From: Agromyces sp. G08B096
GTDB lineage: Bacteria > Actinomycetota > Actinomycetes > Actinomycetales > Microbacteriaceae
DNA length: 64,000 nucleotides
Assembly: GCF_040267705.1 (NCBI RefSeq)
Contig: NZ_CP158374.1
Span: forward strand, 620,001 to 684,000
Reading direction: 5' to 3'
Shown in pieces: positions 1 to 7,128 of this stretch (positions within the stretch are counted from its first letter, which is position 1; every line of letters begins with the position of its first letter). The notes below the pieces were generated by a model. It did no database searches, was not told the DNA's origin, and saw nothing but the letters and a program-made list of their open reading frames with translations. The position numbers were made by a program, and so were the translations under genes.

Positions 1-134
1 CCGCCGGTGTGCGGGGCGTCGGGCTGTCGCGACGGGTTGTCGGTCTGCTCCTCCGTCGTCGGGTCGGCGTCGGACCCGACACCGCTCGCACGGCCGTCCT
101 GTCCGGGGTCGGGCACATCCTGGGGCATCGTCAT
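1..134 (-). CDS. Small acidic disordered protein (C-terminus outside window)
   Basis: Reads leftward from an ATG at 134-132 and leaves the window after 44 codons. The visible part starts MTMPQDVPDPGQDG and is made almost wholly of D, E, G, P, S, T and Q, with no hydrophobic core or membrane segment. A good ribosome site (GGGAGGAA) lies 6-7 nt upstream of the ATG. It resembles the proteins at 3004-3246, 3328-3588 and 20906-21214 in composition, in its MT- start and in a shared upstream GTCAASCCC element. Function unknown; the composition suggests an intrinsically disordered cytoplasmic protein. Confidence 0.6.
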   Translation of the reverse strand, partial: MTMPQDVPDPGQDGRASGVGSDADPTTEEQTDNPSRQPDAPHTG

Positions 135-209
135 GGTCGTTCCTCCCTCGATGACACGGCCGTCGCCGCGCCACCTGCACGATCCCTCGGCGTCCGCGCC
201 CCCGTCAGG

Positions 210-219
210 GGGTTGACGC
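210..219 (-). promoter_or_regulatory. GTCAASCCC element upstream of acidic gene
   Basis: On the coding strand of the leftward acidic gene this reads GCGTCAACCC, about 75 nt before the ATG. Near-identical elements sit before two other acidic small genes (3660-3670 and 21251-21261). It may be a promoter -35 or an activator site; the role is inferred. Confidence 0.35.
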
Positions 220-281
220 GTCGCAGGTGGGTTCGAAGCCTTCGCGTCGGCGCCACAGTTATTCGACAGATGTAGAGTAGA

Positions 282-300
282 CCCGTTACCAGACAACGGG
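282..300. promoter_or_regulatory. Palindrome upstream of SDR gene, possible operator
   Basis: CCCGTT-N7-AACGGG forms a perfect 6-bp-arm inverted repeat about 100 nt before the SDR start at 402. The local sequence is more AT-rich than its surroundings. This would suit a TetR-type repressor or a promoter region. No regulator is adjacent except the TetR gene at 1702. Confidence 0.35.
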
Positions 301-401
301 GTCGACACCCCTCGCCGGCCGAGCGCCGGCCCGCCGATGCCGACCCGCCACGGGGCATCCGACCCGGATCCCCGTGAACCGACGAACGAAGGGTCAGCAC
401 T

Positions 402-1142
402 ATGGCACGCGTCCAAGACAAGGTCGCCCTCATCTCCGGCGGAGCCCGCGGCATGGGGGCATCCCACGCCCGCCTCCTCGTGCAGGAGGGCGCCAAGGTC
501 GTGATCGGCGACCTGCTCGACGCCGAAGGCGAGGCGCTCGCCGCCGAGCTCGGCGAGAACGCCCGCTACGTCCACCTCGACGTCACCGATTTCGCGCAGT
601 GGCAGGCGGCCGTGCAGGTCGCCGTCGACGAGTTCGGCGGTCTCGACATCCTCGTGAACAACGCGGGCATCGCGAACTTCGGCTCCATCGAGGAGTACAC
701 GCTCGAGGCGTGGGACAAGATCATCCTCATCAACCTGACGGGCGTGTTCTACGGCATCAAGGCCGCGATCGAGCCGCTGAAGGCGTCGGGCAAGGGTTCG
801 ATCATCAACGTCTCCTCGACCGCGGGCCTGCAGGGCTACGAGGCGCTGCCTGGCTACAACGCCGCGAAGTTCGGCGTGCGCGGGCTCACGAAGAACGCCG
901 CGCTCGACCTCGGCAAGTACAACATCCGCGTCAACTCGGTGCACCCGGGCAGCATCCGCACCCCGATGACCGAGGGGCTCGACGCGAGCCAGAGCCACGT
1001 CGCGCTGCACCGGCAGGGCGAGCCCATCGAGCTGTCGAACCTCGTGCTCTTCCTCGCCAGCGACGAGTCGAGCTTCTCGACCGGCGCGGAGTTCGTCGCC
1101 GACGGCGGCGAGACCGCGGGCCTCGCGCACTACGCCGACTGA
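402..1142 (+). CDS. Short-chain dehydrogenase/reductase (SDR)
   Basis: NAD(P)-dependent oxidoreductase of the classical SDR fold, 246 aa, close to the 3-alpha(20-beta)-hydroxysteroid dehydrogenase-like subgroup. The N-terminal cofactor loop reads SGGARGMG (about residues 12-19), the structural NNAG is near 86-89, and the catalytic set is Ser139, Tyr152 and Lys156 (YNAAK). It is colinear with the SDR at 28763-29497: the catalytic Tyr and Lys have the same residue numbers and many stretches match, so the two are paralogues. AAGGG lies upstream of the ATG. It is transcribed alone and ends in a strong hairpin. The substrate cannot be told from sequence. Confidence 0.88.
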   Translation: MARVQDKVALISGGARGMGASHARLLVQEGAKVVIGDLLDAEGEALAAELGENARYVHLDVTDFAQWQAAVQVAVDEFGGLDILVNNAGIANFGSIEEYTLEAWDKIILINLTGVFYGIKAAIEPLKASGKGSIINVSSTAGLQGYEALPGYNAAKFGVRGLTKNAALDLGKYNIRVNSVHPGSIRTPMTEGLDASQSHVALHRQGEPIELSNLVLFLASDESSFSTGAEFVADGGETAGLAHYAD

Positions 1143-1157
1143 GGCGCGCGAACGCAG

Positions 1158-1193
1158 ACGAGCGGATGCCTCGGGCCCGGGGCATCCGCTCGT
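1158..1193 (+). terminator. Hairpin terminator with GGATGCC arms
   Basis: Perfect 13-bp stem (ACGAGCGGATGCC and its complement) around a 10-nt GC-rich loop, 16 nt after the SDR stop. There is only a weak T-run, as is usual for terminators in high-GC actinobacteria. Confidence 0.7.
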
Positions 1194-1260
1194 TCTGTCA
1201 GTGCGCTAGGGTCGAGCCGCCGACCCGGCCCTTCCGCCCCCACCCTGAGGAGCCCGCCCC

Positions 1261-1626
1261 ATGACCGAGCTGATCCTGGCCGGACCCGACACGCAGACGG
1301 TGCCCGCCGTCATCGAGATCGCGAAGCGCCACGGCTACGAGGCGACGACGCCCGCGCCTGGCCGCATCAAGCTCGAGCGCGGCAGCATGACCAAGACGGT
1401 GTGGCTCGGCGCGATGGCCGGGAAGGGCTTCCACATCTCGTTCACCTTCGACATCGGCGTCGACCAGCACGGCAACACGTGGCTCCGCTTCGATCAAGAC
1501 GGCGCGCTCGGCGCGGTGAAGGGCGGCGCCATCGGCTACGCCAAGACGAAGAACGCGTACGCCGAGTTCGTCGAGACCGTGCGTCGCGAGACCGCCGAGC
1601 GCGGGATGCTCCTGGGTCAGCGCTAG
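1261..1626 (+). CDS. Conserved hypothetical protein, 121 aa
   Basis: I do not recognise a named family. The protein is a compact alpha/beta polypeptide without signal peptide or membrane segment, starting MTELILAGPDTQTVPAVIE. It has alternating basic and hydrophobic stretches and a helical C-terminus rich in Glu and Arg. GAGGAG lies 8 nt before the ATG. It stands between the SDR terminator and a TetR gene that starts 75 nt further on, so it may share a transcript with that regulator. Codon use is like its neighbours. Confidence 0.7.
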   Translation: MTELILAGPDTQTVPAVIEIAKRHGYEATTPAPGRIKLERGSMTKTVWLGAMAGKGFHISFTFDIGVDQHGNTWLRFDQDGALGAVKGGAIGYAKTKNAYAEFVETVRRETAERGMLLGQR

Positions 1627-1701
1627 CGCGCGGCGCAGCGCGATGGCCCGGGCGAGGCATCCGCTCGGCCGTTCCCGAGGTCGGCTCGCTACCCTGATCG
1701 G

Positions 1702-2304
1702 ATGACGCTCGACGCCCGCCAGCTCCGCACGCGCGCCGCGCTCGGCGAGGCGCTCGTGCGACTGCTCGAGCGCAAGCGCCTCGACGACATCTCGGTCGCC
1801 GAGCTCTGCCGCGAGGCCGGCGTGCATCGCACGACGTTCTACGGGCACTTCGACTCGGTGGCCGGCTTCGCGCTCGCCGAGTTCAGCCAGGGCATCGACC
1901 GCATCGCCGAGGTCGACGTCGAGCCGGGCGCCGAGAGTCCGGCGGACATCGCGCAGCGGTACCTGGCGTCGATGCGCGAGATCCTCCTGCACGTCGCCGA
2001 AGAGCGTGCCGGGTATCGCGCGCTCTTCGGTTCGGCGACCCGCGGCGTCTTCCGCTCGGCGCTCGACGACCGGCTGCGCGTCCGGGCGCGCATCGCGCTC
2101 GAGATCTGGCGCGAGCAGGGCGTCCCGGGTGCGCCCCGGTCGGATGCCGCGATCGAGCAGGCCGCCGCGTTCATCGCCGGCGGGCTCGTCGGCGCACTCG
2201 AGGCGTGGGCGCTCGGCGAGGAGACGGATGTCGCGGACGCCTCGGAGCGGGTGTACGCCCTGATGCCGTCGTGGTGGCCCCGGGAGGCGCCGGGGGAGGA
2301 GTGA
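1702..2304 (+). CDS. TetR/AcrR-family transcriptional regulator
   Basis: 200-aa one-component regulator. The N-terminal helix-turn-helix spans about residues 8-55, with the recognition segment around VAELCREAGVHRTTFYGHF, typical of TetR proteins. The remaining 140 residues form the helical ligand/dimer domain, which does not point to a known effector. It has no divergent partner; the nearest candidate operator is the palindrome at 282-300. The target is unknown. Confidence 0.85.
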   Translation: MTLDARQLRTRAALGEALVRLLERKRLDDISVAELCREAGVHRTTFYGHFDSVAGFALAEFSQGIDRIAEVDVEPGAESPADIAQRYLASMREILLHVAEERAGYRALFGSATRGVFRSALDDRLRVRARIALEIWREQGVPGAPRSDAAIEQAAAFIAGGLVGALEAWALGEETDVADASERVYALMPSWWPREAPGEE

Positions 2305-2356
2305 TCGGAGCGCCGTCGGCCCCGTCTTCACAGCCGGGATCGCCCTCGGCGAACCG

Positions 2357-2383
2357 TTGGCACTCTCGGTGCGCGAGTGCTAA
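2357..2383 (+). promoter_or_regulatory. CIRCE element (HrcA operator) upstream of hsp20
   Basis: TTGGCACTC-N9-GAGTGCTAA matches the classical CIRCE consensus TTAGCACTC-N9-GAGTGCTAA with one changed base in the left arm and exact 9-nt spacing. TTGGCA within the left arm could also be a -35, with GCTAAT in the right arm as -10 (16-nt spacing), so HrcA would sit on the promoter itself. About 100 nt before the Hsp20 start. Confidence 0.85.
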
Positions 2384-2393
2384 TCTGGAGATA

Positions 2394-2414
2394 GTTGAGC
2401 CGATGAGGCTCAAC
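2394..2414 (+). promoter_or_regulatory. HAIR-like element (possible HspR operator)
   Basis: GTTGAGC-N7-GCTCAAC is a perfect inverted repeat, extended by one more pair on each side, with the geometry of the HAIR box (CTTGAGT-N7-ACTCAAG). Each arm matches the consensus at five of seven positions. It lies just downstream of the CIRCE element, in the probable 5' leader or promoter of hsp20. Confidence 0.6.
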
Positions 2415-2478
2415 TCTCCAAACCCCTTCGATCGCGGGTGTTCCGCGATCGAGCGAGCACCATCACGAGGAGGACACC

Positions 2479-2916
2479 ATGCCTGTCACCTGGGACCCGT
2501 TCCGCGACCTCGACCGCCTCGCCGCGAGCATGCTGGACTCGAGGCAGGGGCCGCGCATGATGCCGATCGACCTGCACCGCGACGGCGATCACTACGTGCT
2601 GAGCGCCGACCTGCCGGGCGTCGACCCGGGCTCGATCGACATCGACGTCGACGGCCAGCTACTCACGATCCGCGCCGAGCGCACCCTGCGCGACGGCGAG
2701 GGCGTGCAGTGGCTCGCGCACGAGCGCCCGAGCGGCTCGTTCCTGCGCCAGCTCACCGTCGGCGACGGCATCGACACCGCCGCGATCAGCGCGCACTACG
2801 ACAACGGCGTGCTGAGCGTGATCATCCCGGTGTCGGAGCGGGCGAAGCCCCGCAAGGTCGAGGTGCGCTCCGCCACCGCGGAGGCGCCGAAGGAGGTCGC
2901 GTCGAGCGAGAGCTGA
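2479..2916 (+). CDS. Hsp20/alpha-crystallin small heat-shock protein
   Basis: ATP-independent holdase chaperone, 145 aa. The alpha-crystallin domain covers about residues 35-130. It includes the ADLPGVDPGSI segment and the conserved strand region around YDNGVLSVIIPV, followed by the I-P-V type tail used in oligomer assembly (IIPVSERAKPRKVEV). The N-terminus MPVTWDPFRDLDRL is typical of actinobacterial Hsp18/20. A strong AGGAGG site precedes the ATG. Control is directly visible: a CIRCE box (HrcA) and a HAIR-like box (HspR) upstream imply heat-shock derepression. It is monocistronic and ends in a bidirectional hairpin facing an acidic small gene. Confidence 0.93.
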   Translation: MPVTWDPFRDLDRLAASMLDSRQGPRMMPIDLHRDGDHYVLSADLPGVDPGSIDIDVDGQLLTIRAERTLRDGEGVQWLAHERPSGSFLRQLTVGDGIDTAAISAHYDNGVLSVIIPVSERAKPRKVEVRSATAEAPKEVASSES

Positions 2917-2932
2917 CGCGCCACGCACGATG

Positions 2933-2960
2933 AAGGGCGGATGCCTCGGCATCCGCCCTT
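2933..2960. terminator. Bidirectional hairpin terminator
   Basis: A 13-bp perfect stem, AAGGGCGGATGCC with its complement, and a very short loop. It lies between the convergent hsp20 (+) and acidic protein (-) genes and can serve both. The arms carry the CGGATGCC/GGCATCCG motif seen throughout the window. Confidence 0.75.
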
Positions 2961-3003
2961 CGTCATGTTCCGGCGCTGCACGCACGTGCGCCGCCGACGT
3001 GAG

Positions 3004-3246
3004 TCACTCCTCGACGCCGGGGTCGCCGCCGTCGAGTCCGCCATCGGTCGACTCCGACATCGGCTGGTCGTTGCCCTGGGCGCCCGGGCGGTCGGGGTTC
3101 GGCTCGCGCGGCTCACCGGTGCGCTGCTCGGTGTCCGCGGACTGCGAGCCCGTCGTCTGCTCGGTGTCGCTGTCGTTGCGCGCCTCACTGCCGAGGCCGG
3201 CCGTCTCGTCGTCGTTCGTGCCGTTCGGCGTCGTCGAATCGGTCAT
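3004..3246 (-). CDS. Small acidic disordered protein, 80 aa
   Basis: Starts MTDSTTPNGTNDDETAG and contains almost only D, E, G, N, P, Q, S and T. It has no predicted helix-forming hydrophobic residues and ends DGGDPGVEE. No enzyme motif is visible. GAAAGGAC stands before the ATG. It is the second of two tandem genes of the same type (next is 3328-3588, 81 nt upstream on the same strand) and is convergent with hsp20 across a shared terminator. Probably an intrinsically disordered cytoplasmic protein. A stress or hydration role would be a guess from the heat-shock neighbour. Confidence 0.65.
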   Translation of the reverse strand: MTDSTTPNGTNDDETAGLGSEARNDSDTEQTTGSQSADTEQRTGEPREPNPDRPGAQGNDQPMSESTDGGLDGGDPGVEE

Positions 3247-3327
3247 GGTTCGTCCTTTCGTCGGTTCGTCTTGGGTCTGGGTCGCTCGGGTTCTCGGCGT
3301 CCCGGGTGCTTGTGCGCTCGGATCGAC

Positions 3328-3588
3328 TCAGCTCGAACCGGCGGCGAGATCATCGGGCGACATCTCATCGCGGTCGATGCTGGGGTCCGCGCCCTCGAGG
3401 CCGGTGCCGCCCGCGTCATCGGGCGCGGACTCGTCGCCCGTCTGGGCACCCGACTCGGCCCCCGCGGCGGTGGTGTCGTCGTTCGGCTGAGCCGTCGCGT
3501 CGCCGAAGCCGACATCGGTGTCCGTGCCGTCGAGGTCGGTCGCGTCCGCATCAGGCGAGAAGGGTCGGGGACTCGTGGCATCCGTCAT
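3328..3588 (-). CDS. Small acidic disordered protein, 86 aa
   Basis: Starts MTDATSPRPFSPDADATDLDG and is very rich in Asp, Ala, Gly, Thr and Glu, with no hydrophobic core. A strong GGAGGAAC ribosome site lies just upstream of the ATG. About 73 nt before the start is the GTCAAGCCCC element shared with the acidic genes at the left edge and at 20906. It precedes the 3004-3246 gene on the same strand and probably forms an operon with it. Function unknown; the family resemblance is by composition and start region, not by a defined domain. Confidence 0.65.
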   Translation of the reverse strand: MTDATSPRPFSPDADATDLDGTDTDVGFGDATAQPNDDTTAAGAESGAQTGDESAPDDAGGTGLEGADPSIDRDEMSPDDLAAGSS

Positions 3589-3659
3589 CGTGGTTCCTCC
3601 GATCCGCGCGAGGGTCGCGCGCTCATTCCACTCTCACGCGACGGACGTCGGGTCGGCAG

Positions 3660-3670
3660 GGGCTTGACGC
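3660..3670 (-). promoter_or_regulatory. GTCAASCCC element upstream of acidic gene
   Basis: The coding strand reads GCGTCAAGCCC, 73 nt before the ATG at 3588. It matches 210-219 and 21251-21261. A shared promoter or activator element is inferred. Confidence 0.35.
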
Positions 3671-3776
3671 CGCCTGCGCGGGGGAGCAGTCCTCCACAGC
3701 GCGGCACACGCGCGGCGCCGCCGACGTTGTGGAGAGCGGATGCCTCGCCCCCGCGCGGTGTCGTACGGTGGCTGCC

Positions 3777-4364
3777 ATGCCCGGCTCGCCCAGACGTCTC
3801 CCCCGACTGCCCGTGCTGGTCGCGTCGGTGCTGATCGTGGGCGGGCTCGCCGCGTGCAGTGGTGGGCCCGCCCCCTCTCCCGCGCCGACGACCGCAGCGC
3901 CGACCGAGAGCGCCGACGAGCCGATCTTCGCGTCGGACGAAGAGGCGTTGGCGGCGGCGGTTGAGGCGTATGAGGCGTACAACTCGCTCGCCTCCGAGAT
4001 CACCGCTGACCCGTCGCGAGACGCCGCCGAAATCGCAAGAGTCGCCGACGAGTCGACGGTGCCGCAATTCGAGGAGGACATCGAGGCGCTGCGGGCGGCT
4101 GGCCTTCGGATCGTGGGAAATGTGTCCCTGTCGGGCGCCAAGCTGGCAGAACGTTCCGAAGACGCGAGTCGTGCAACAGTTGCGATCTACGTGTGCCGCG
4201 ATGTCTCGGACACGCGTGTGCTCGACAAGGAGGGTAACGATGTGACGAAGCCCGACCGGGCTTCGCAGCAGCCGCAGCTCGCAACGCTGGTTTCATCGCC
4301 GTCCGAACCGAGACAACTCATCGTGAAGGATCTTGAACGGTGGCAAGACGACAACGTGTGCTGA
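3777..4364 (+). CDS. Predicted lipoprotein, function unknown
   Basis: 195-aa exported protein. It has a basic n-region (MPGSPRRLPR), a hydrophobic stretch and a lipobox LAAC with Cys27 as the lipidation site. A Pro/Thr/Ser-rich linker follows, then a mostly helical alpha/beta domain of about 140 residues. I chose the ATG at 3777 because it places a proper signal peptide; the open frame upstream lacks one. The domain fits no family I can name. Its end overlaps the next gene by 25 nt, so translation is probably coupled and the products may act together at the cell surface. Confidence 0.72.
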   Translation: MPGSPRRLPRLPVLVASVLIVGGLAACSGGPAPSPAPTTAAPTESADEPIFASDEEALAAAVEAYEAYNSLASEITADPSRDAAEIARVADESTVPQFEEDIEALRAAGLRIVGNVSLSGAKLAERSEDASRATVAIYVCRDVSDTRVLDKEGNDVTKPDRASQQPQLATLVSSPSEPRQLIVKDLERWQDDNVC

Positions 4365-5191
4365 TGCGCAGCGTTGGCGCCCTTGCCGCCGCGAGTGTAC
4401 TGGTGCTCTCGCCCTGGCTCGCGGCTGGAGCATCCGTGCAAGAGCCAGACTTCGATGGCTTCGTGCAGGGCGCCCTTGGAGCAGAACCGGACGAATACGG
4501 CGATATCCAAGACGTCGTCCATCTTGTAGGCGAGTACGCGGGCGGTGGCAATGAAGGGCCCGGAACCGGTCCCGTTGTGGTCAGTCGGCCGATCAGTGAA
4601 GCGCCGCCCCCGCCACCACCCCCGATCCCCGAGAACTGCAGCCCGACCGACCCGCGCGACGCCTGCCGCGTCGACCCCACCGTTCCCGCGCCGCCTCCCG
4701 GCGAGCCCACCGTCACCCTCCGAGACATCGCCTCGTTCCGCCCCACCATCCCGCTCGACACGATGGAGCCCGATGGCTGGGCGGTCGTGGGTCTTCCGGC
4801 GAACTTCGTGTCGGAGGCATCCGTGCAGGTCGTGAGCGGCAGCCTGCTTGGCCGCCCGGCGGAGGTGCGCTTCACGCCGGTCGGTTACTCGTGGTCGTCC
4901 AGCGGTGCGAGCGGAGTGGCATCCGAGTCGCCAGGCGCGACGTGGGCCGAACTCGGTCTCGAGGAGTTCTCGCCGACACCGACGTCGCTCGTCTTTGTCG
5001 AGCGCGGCCGCTACGACGTGCAGCCCACCGTCACGTACGTCGCCGAATACCGTTTCAACGGCTCCGTCTGGCGTGCGATCGCGGGCACCCTCGACCTGCC
5101 GGCGCCCGTGCGGTCGGTGCTCGTCGGTGAAATCGACTCCGTCCTCGTCGCCGGGGACTGCCAGGCACGCCCGACCGGCCCCGGCTGCTAA
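4340..5191 (+). CDS. Secreted protein with Pro-rich linker, function unknown
   Basis: 283 aa. An N-terminal signal peptide (about residues 1-31, hydrophobic core after MARRQRVLMRSVG) probably ends near AGA. A short acidic region follows, then a run of prolines near residues 88-96 with paired cysteines, then a C-terminal domain (about 125-283) rich in beta strands and Val/Thr/Ser, ending with two Cys. It starts inside the preceding lipoprotein gene (25-nt overlap). Lipoprotein and secreted partner together suggest a small envelope-associated module. No enzyme motif is visible and I cannot assign a family. Confidence 0.7.
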   Translation: MARRQRVLMRSVGALAAASVLVLSPWLAAGASVQEPDFDGFVQGALGAEPDEYGDIQDVVHLVGEYAGGGNEGPGTGPVVVSRPISEAPPPPPPPIPENCSPTDPRDACRVDPTVPAPPPGEPTVTLRDIASFRPTIPLDTMEPDGWAVVGLPANFVSEASVQVVSGSLLGRPAEVRFTPVGYSWSSSGASGVASESPGATWAELGLEEFSPTPTSLVFVERGRYDVQPTVTYVAEYRFNGSVWRAIAGTLDLPAPVRSVLVGEIDSVLVAGDCQARPTGPGC

Positions 5192-5239
5192 CCGCCCGAG
5201 CAGTCGGAAGTCAGCCGAGCCCGCGCCGGGCGACCGCCG

Positions 5240-5551
5240 CTAGTCGGGCGGTGCCGAGCTGAACGGCGGATCGAAGTGCACGCGCCGCATCTCCTCGAGC
5301 GCCTCGTCCAAATCGTGATGGCGTGAGACCGCCTCAGCCAACGGCTCGCGCTCGCCGGGCGACAGTTCGCGGAACGACGAGTGCGACACCTCGTACACCG
5401 GGTCGGGGTCGAAATCCGCGATCAGCAGGCTCGTCACATGCGAGACGCCGTGCGCGCTCCGGATCGCAGTTCGGCGGCCGCCGGTGCGGAGGACCTCGTC
5501 GACCGGGGCATCCGGATCCTCATTGATGAACTCCAGTGGGGGCAAGAGCAT
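5240..5551 (-). CDS. Hypothetical protein, 103 aa
   Basis: A soluble, acidic protein without signal peptide. I place the start at the ATG at 5551 (MLLPPLEFINEDPDAP). The frame extends upstream, but that stretch is Arg/Pro-rich, looks non-coding, and would overlap ogt on the opposite strand. The middle contains a strand-rich segment (TAIRSAHGVSHVTSLLIADF) and the C-terminus is helical with many Glu and His. It is divergent from ogt, with about 106 nt between them. No family recognised. Confidence 0.55.
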   Translation of the reverse strand: MLLPPLEFINEDPDAPVDEVLRTGGRRTAIRSAHGVSHVTSLLIADFDPDPVYEVSHSSFRELSPGEREPLAEAVSRHHDLDEALEEMRRVHFDPPFSSAPPD

Positions 5552-5657
5552 GCGACGGAGCCTACGACCTGTGCGTCGCGCCGGATAGGCCTGATGAGGT
5601 CCGATTCCCGCCGTCCAACCTGCCCGACCCGCGCCGTCGGCGGGGCAGGATAGGAAC

Positions 5658-6167
5658 ATGCCCCGCCACGCCACCGTGCCCACCGCGATCGGCGACCTGC
5701 TCGTCGTCGCCGACGGCGACGCGCTCAGGGGCATCTACTTCCCCGGGCACTGGCACCCGCCGGCCCCCGACACCATCGGCGCCGACGTCGACCCGCGCAC
5801 CGACGCCGTGATCACGACGACCGTGACGCAGCTCACCGAATACCTCGACGGCGCCAGAACGCAGTTCGACGTGCCGACCGCCCCCATCGGCGACCCGTTC
5901 CAGCACGCCGTCTGGAACATGCTGCGCGAGATCCCCTACGGAGAGACCACCACGTACGGCGCGCTCGCCGATCGGCTCGGTGACCGCAACCTCGCCCGTC
6001 GGGTGGGCAACGCCGTCGGACGCAACCCGATCAGCATCATCGTGCCCTGCCACCGCGTCGTCGGCGCCGGAGGCTCCCTCACCGGCTACGCCGGCGGTCT
6101 CGAACGCAAGCGCACCCTGCTCGAACTCGAGGGTGCGCCGGTCGTCGCCCAGGCGCGCCTCTTCTGA
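5658..6167 (+). CDS. ogt: Methylated-DNA--protein-cysteine methyltransferase
   Basis: Suicide DNA-repair enzyme that moves the methyl group from O6-methylguanine (or O4-methylthymine) to its own cysteine. 169 aa, the usual length for the Ogt type. The active-site motif PCHRV is present with Cys131. The upstream helix-turn-helix region FQHAVWNMLREIPYGETTTYG carries the conserved IPYGET, and GNAVGRNP precedes the active site. No Ada N-terminal metal domain is present, so it is a stand-alone Ogt and not an Ada regulator. It is monocistronic and convergent with murR. Confidence 0.95.
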   Translation: MPRHATVPTAIGDLLVVADGDALRGIYFPGHWHPPAPDTIGADVDPRTDAVITTTVTQLTEYLDGARTQFDVPTAPIGDPFQHAVWNMLREIPYGETTTYGALADRLGDRNLARRVGNAVGRNPISIIVPCHRVVGAGGSLTGYAGGLERKRTLLELEGAPVVAQARLF

Positions 6168-6255
6168 GTGCGCCGCCCGTCGGGCGCGCGAGCGTCGGCG
6201 CCGCGCCGCGACGGCCGGCGCAGCCGACTCAGCCGGCTGCACCGCGACGCCAGGC

Positions 6256-7128
6256 TCAGCCGGCCCCGCCGATCCGGTGATCCTGCACGGCCGCGTAGGT
6301 CTGGCGGAGCAGCTCGTTCGCGTCGGAGTAGCCCTGCTGCACCAGCCGCACCACGAGGAAGTCGACGATCGCCATCTGCGCGAGCCGGCTCGACATCGCG
6401 CCCGTGCGGATGCCCGACTCGCGCGCCGAGGTCGTGAGCACGTGGTCGGCTCCGGCGCCGAGCGGGGAGTCGGGGTAGTTCGTGATCGCCACGGTGATCG
6501 CCCCTCGCTCGCGCGCGAGCGCGAGCAGCTCGTTCGTCTCGAGGGTCTGACCCGAGTGCGAGATGCCGATCGCGAGGCTGCCCGGGGTGGTGATGGCGAC
6601 CGAGGTCAGGGCGAGATGTGCGTCGGCCCAGCAGAAGCCGGGGATGCCGATGCGGTGCAGCTTCAGCTGCAGGTCCTGCGCCGTGAGCCCGCTCGAGCCC
6701 GTGCCGAAGATGTCGATGCGGGGCGCCGAGCGCACGGCGGCGACCACCGCGTCGAGCGCGTCGAGGTCGAGGCCGCGCGCGGTCTCCTCGATGGCCCGCG
6801 CCTCCTGGTACGCCACCTTGGTCACCACGTCGAGCGCCGAGTCGGCCGGGGAGATCTCGGCGTCGTCGACCCGGAAGAGCTCGCGCGCGGCCTCTTCGCG
6901 GCTGTTCGCCGCGGCGATCGCGATGCGGAACTCCTTGTAGCCGGCGAAGCCCGCCGCCCGGCACATGCGCGCCACGCTCGCGGCCGAGGTGCCGCACGCC
7001 TCGGCGAGCTGGGTGATGGTCGACTCGACCACGAGTGCGGGGTGGTCGATGACGGCCTCGGCGATGCGCCGCTCGACCTTGCTCAGCGAGGGGAGCCGCT
7101 GCCGGAGGGCGACGAAGACATCGGTCAT
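6256..7128 (-). CDS. murR: MurR/RpiR-family regulator (HTH + SIS)
   Basis: 290-aa regulator. The N-terminal RpiR-type helix-turn-helix is at about residues 1-77 (TSAASVARMCRAAGFAGYKEF). The SIS sugar-phosphate domain is at about 120-260 (GTGSSGLTAQDLQLKLHRIG and ISHSGQTLET). SIS-domain RpiR regulators sense phosphosugars; next to murQ the natural ligand would be MurNAc-6-phosphate, as known for MurR in Escherichia coli. The start ATG at 7128 overlaps the stop of the upstream serine hydrolase by 4 nt (ATGA), so the two are cotranscribed away from murQ. It probably binds the AT-rich divergent region at 8241-8333. The symbol rests on context. Confidence 0.85.
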   Translation of the reverse strand: MTDVFVALRQRLPSLSKVERRIAEAVIDHPALVVESTITQLAEACGTSAASVARMCRAAGFAGYKEFRIAIAAANSREEAARELFRVDDAEISPADSALDVVTKVAYQEARAIEETARGLDLDALDAVVAAVRSAPRIDIFGTGSSGLTAQDLQLKLHRIGIPGFCWADAHLALTSVAITTPGSLAIGISHSGQTLETNELLALARERGAITVAITNYPDSPLGAGADHVLTTSARESGIRTGAMSSRLAQMAIVDFLVVRLVQQGYSDANELLRQTYAAVQDHRIGGAG

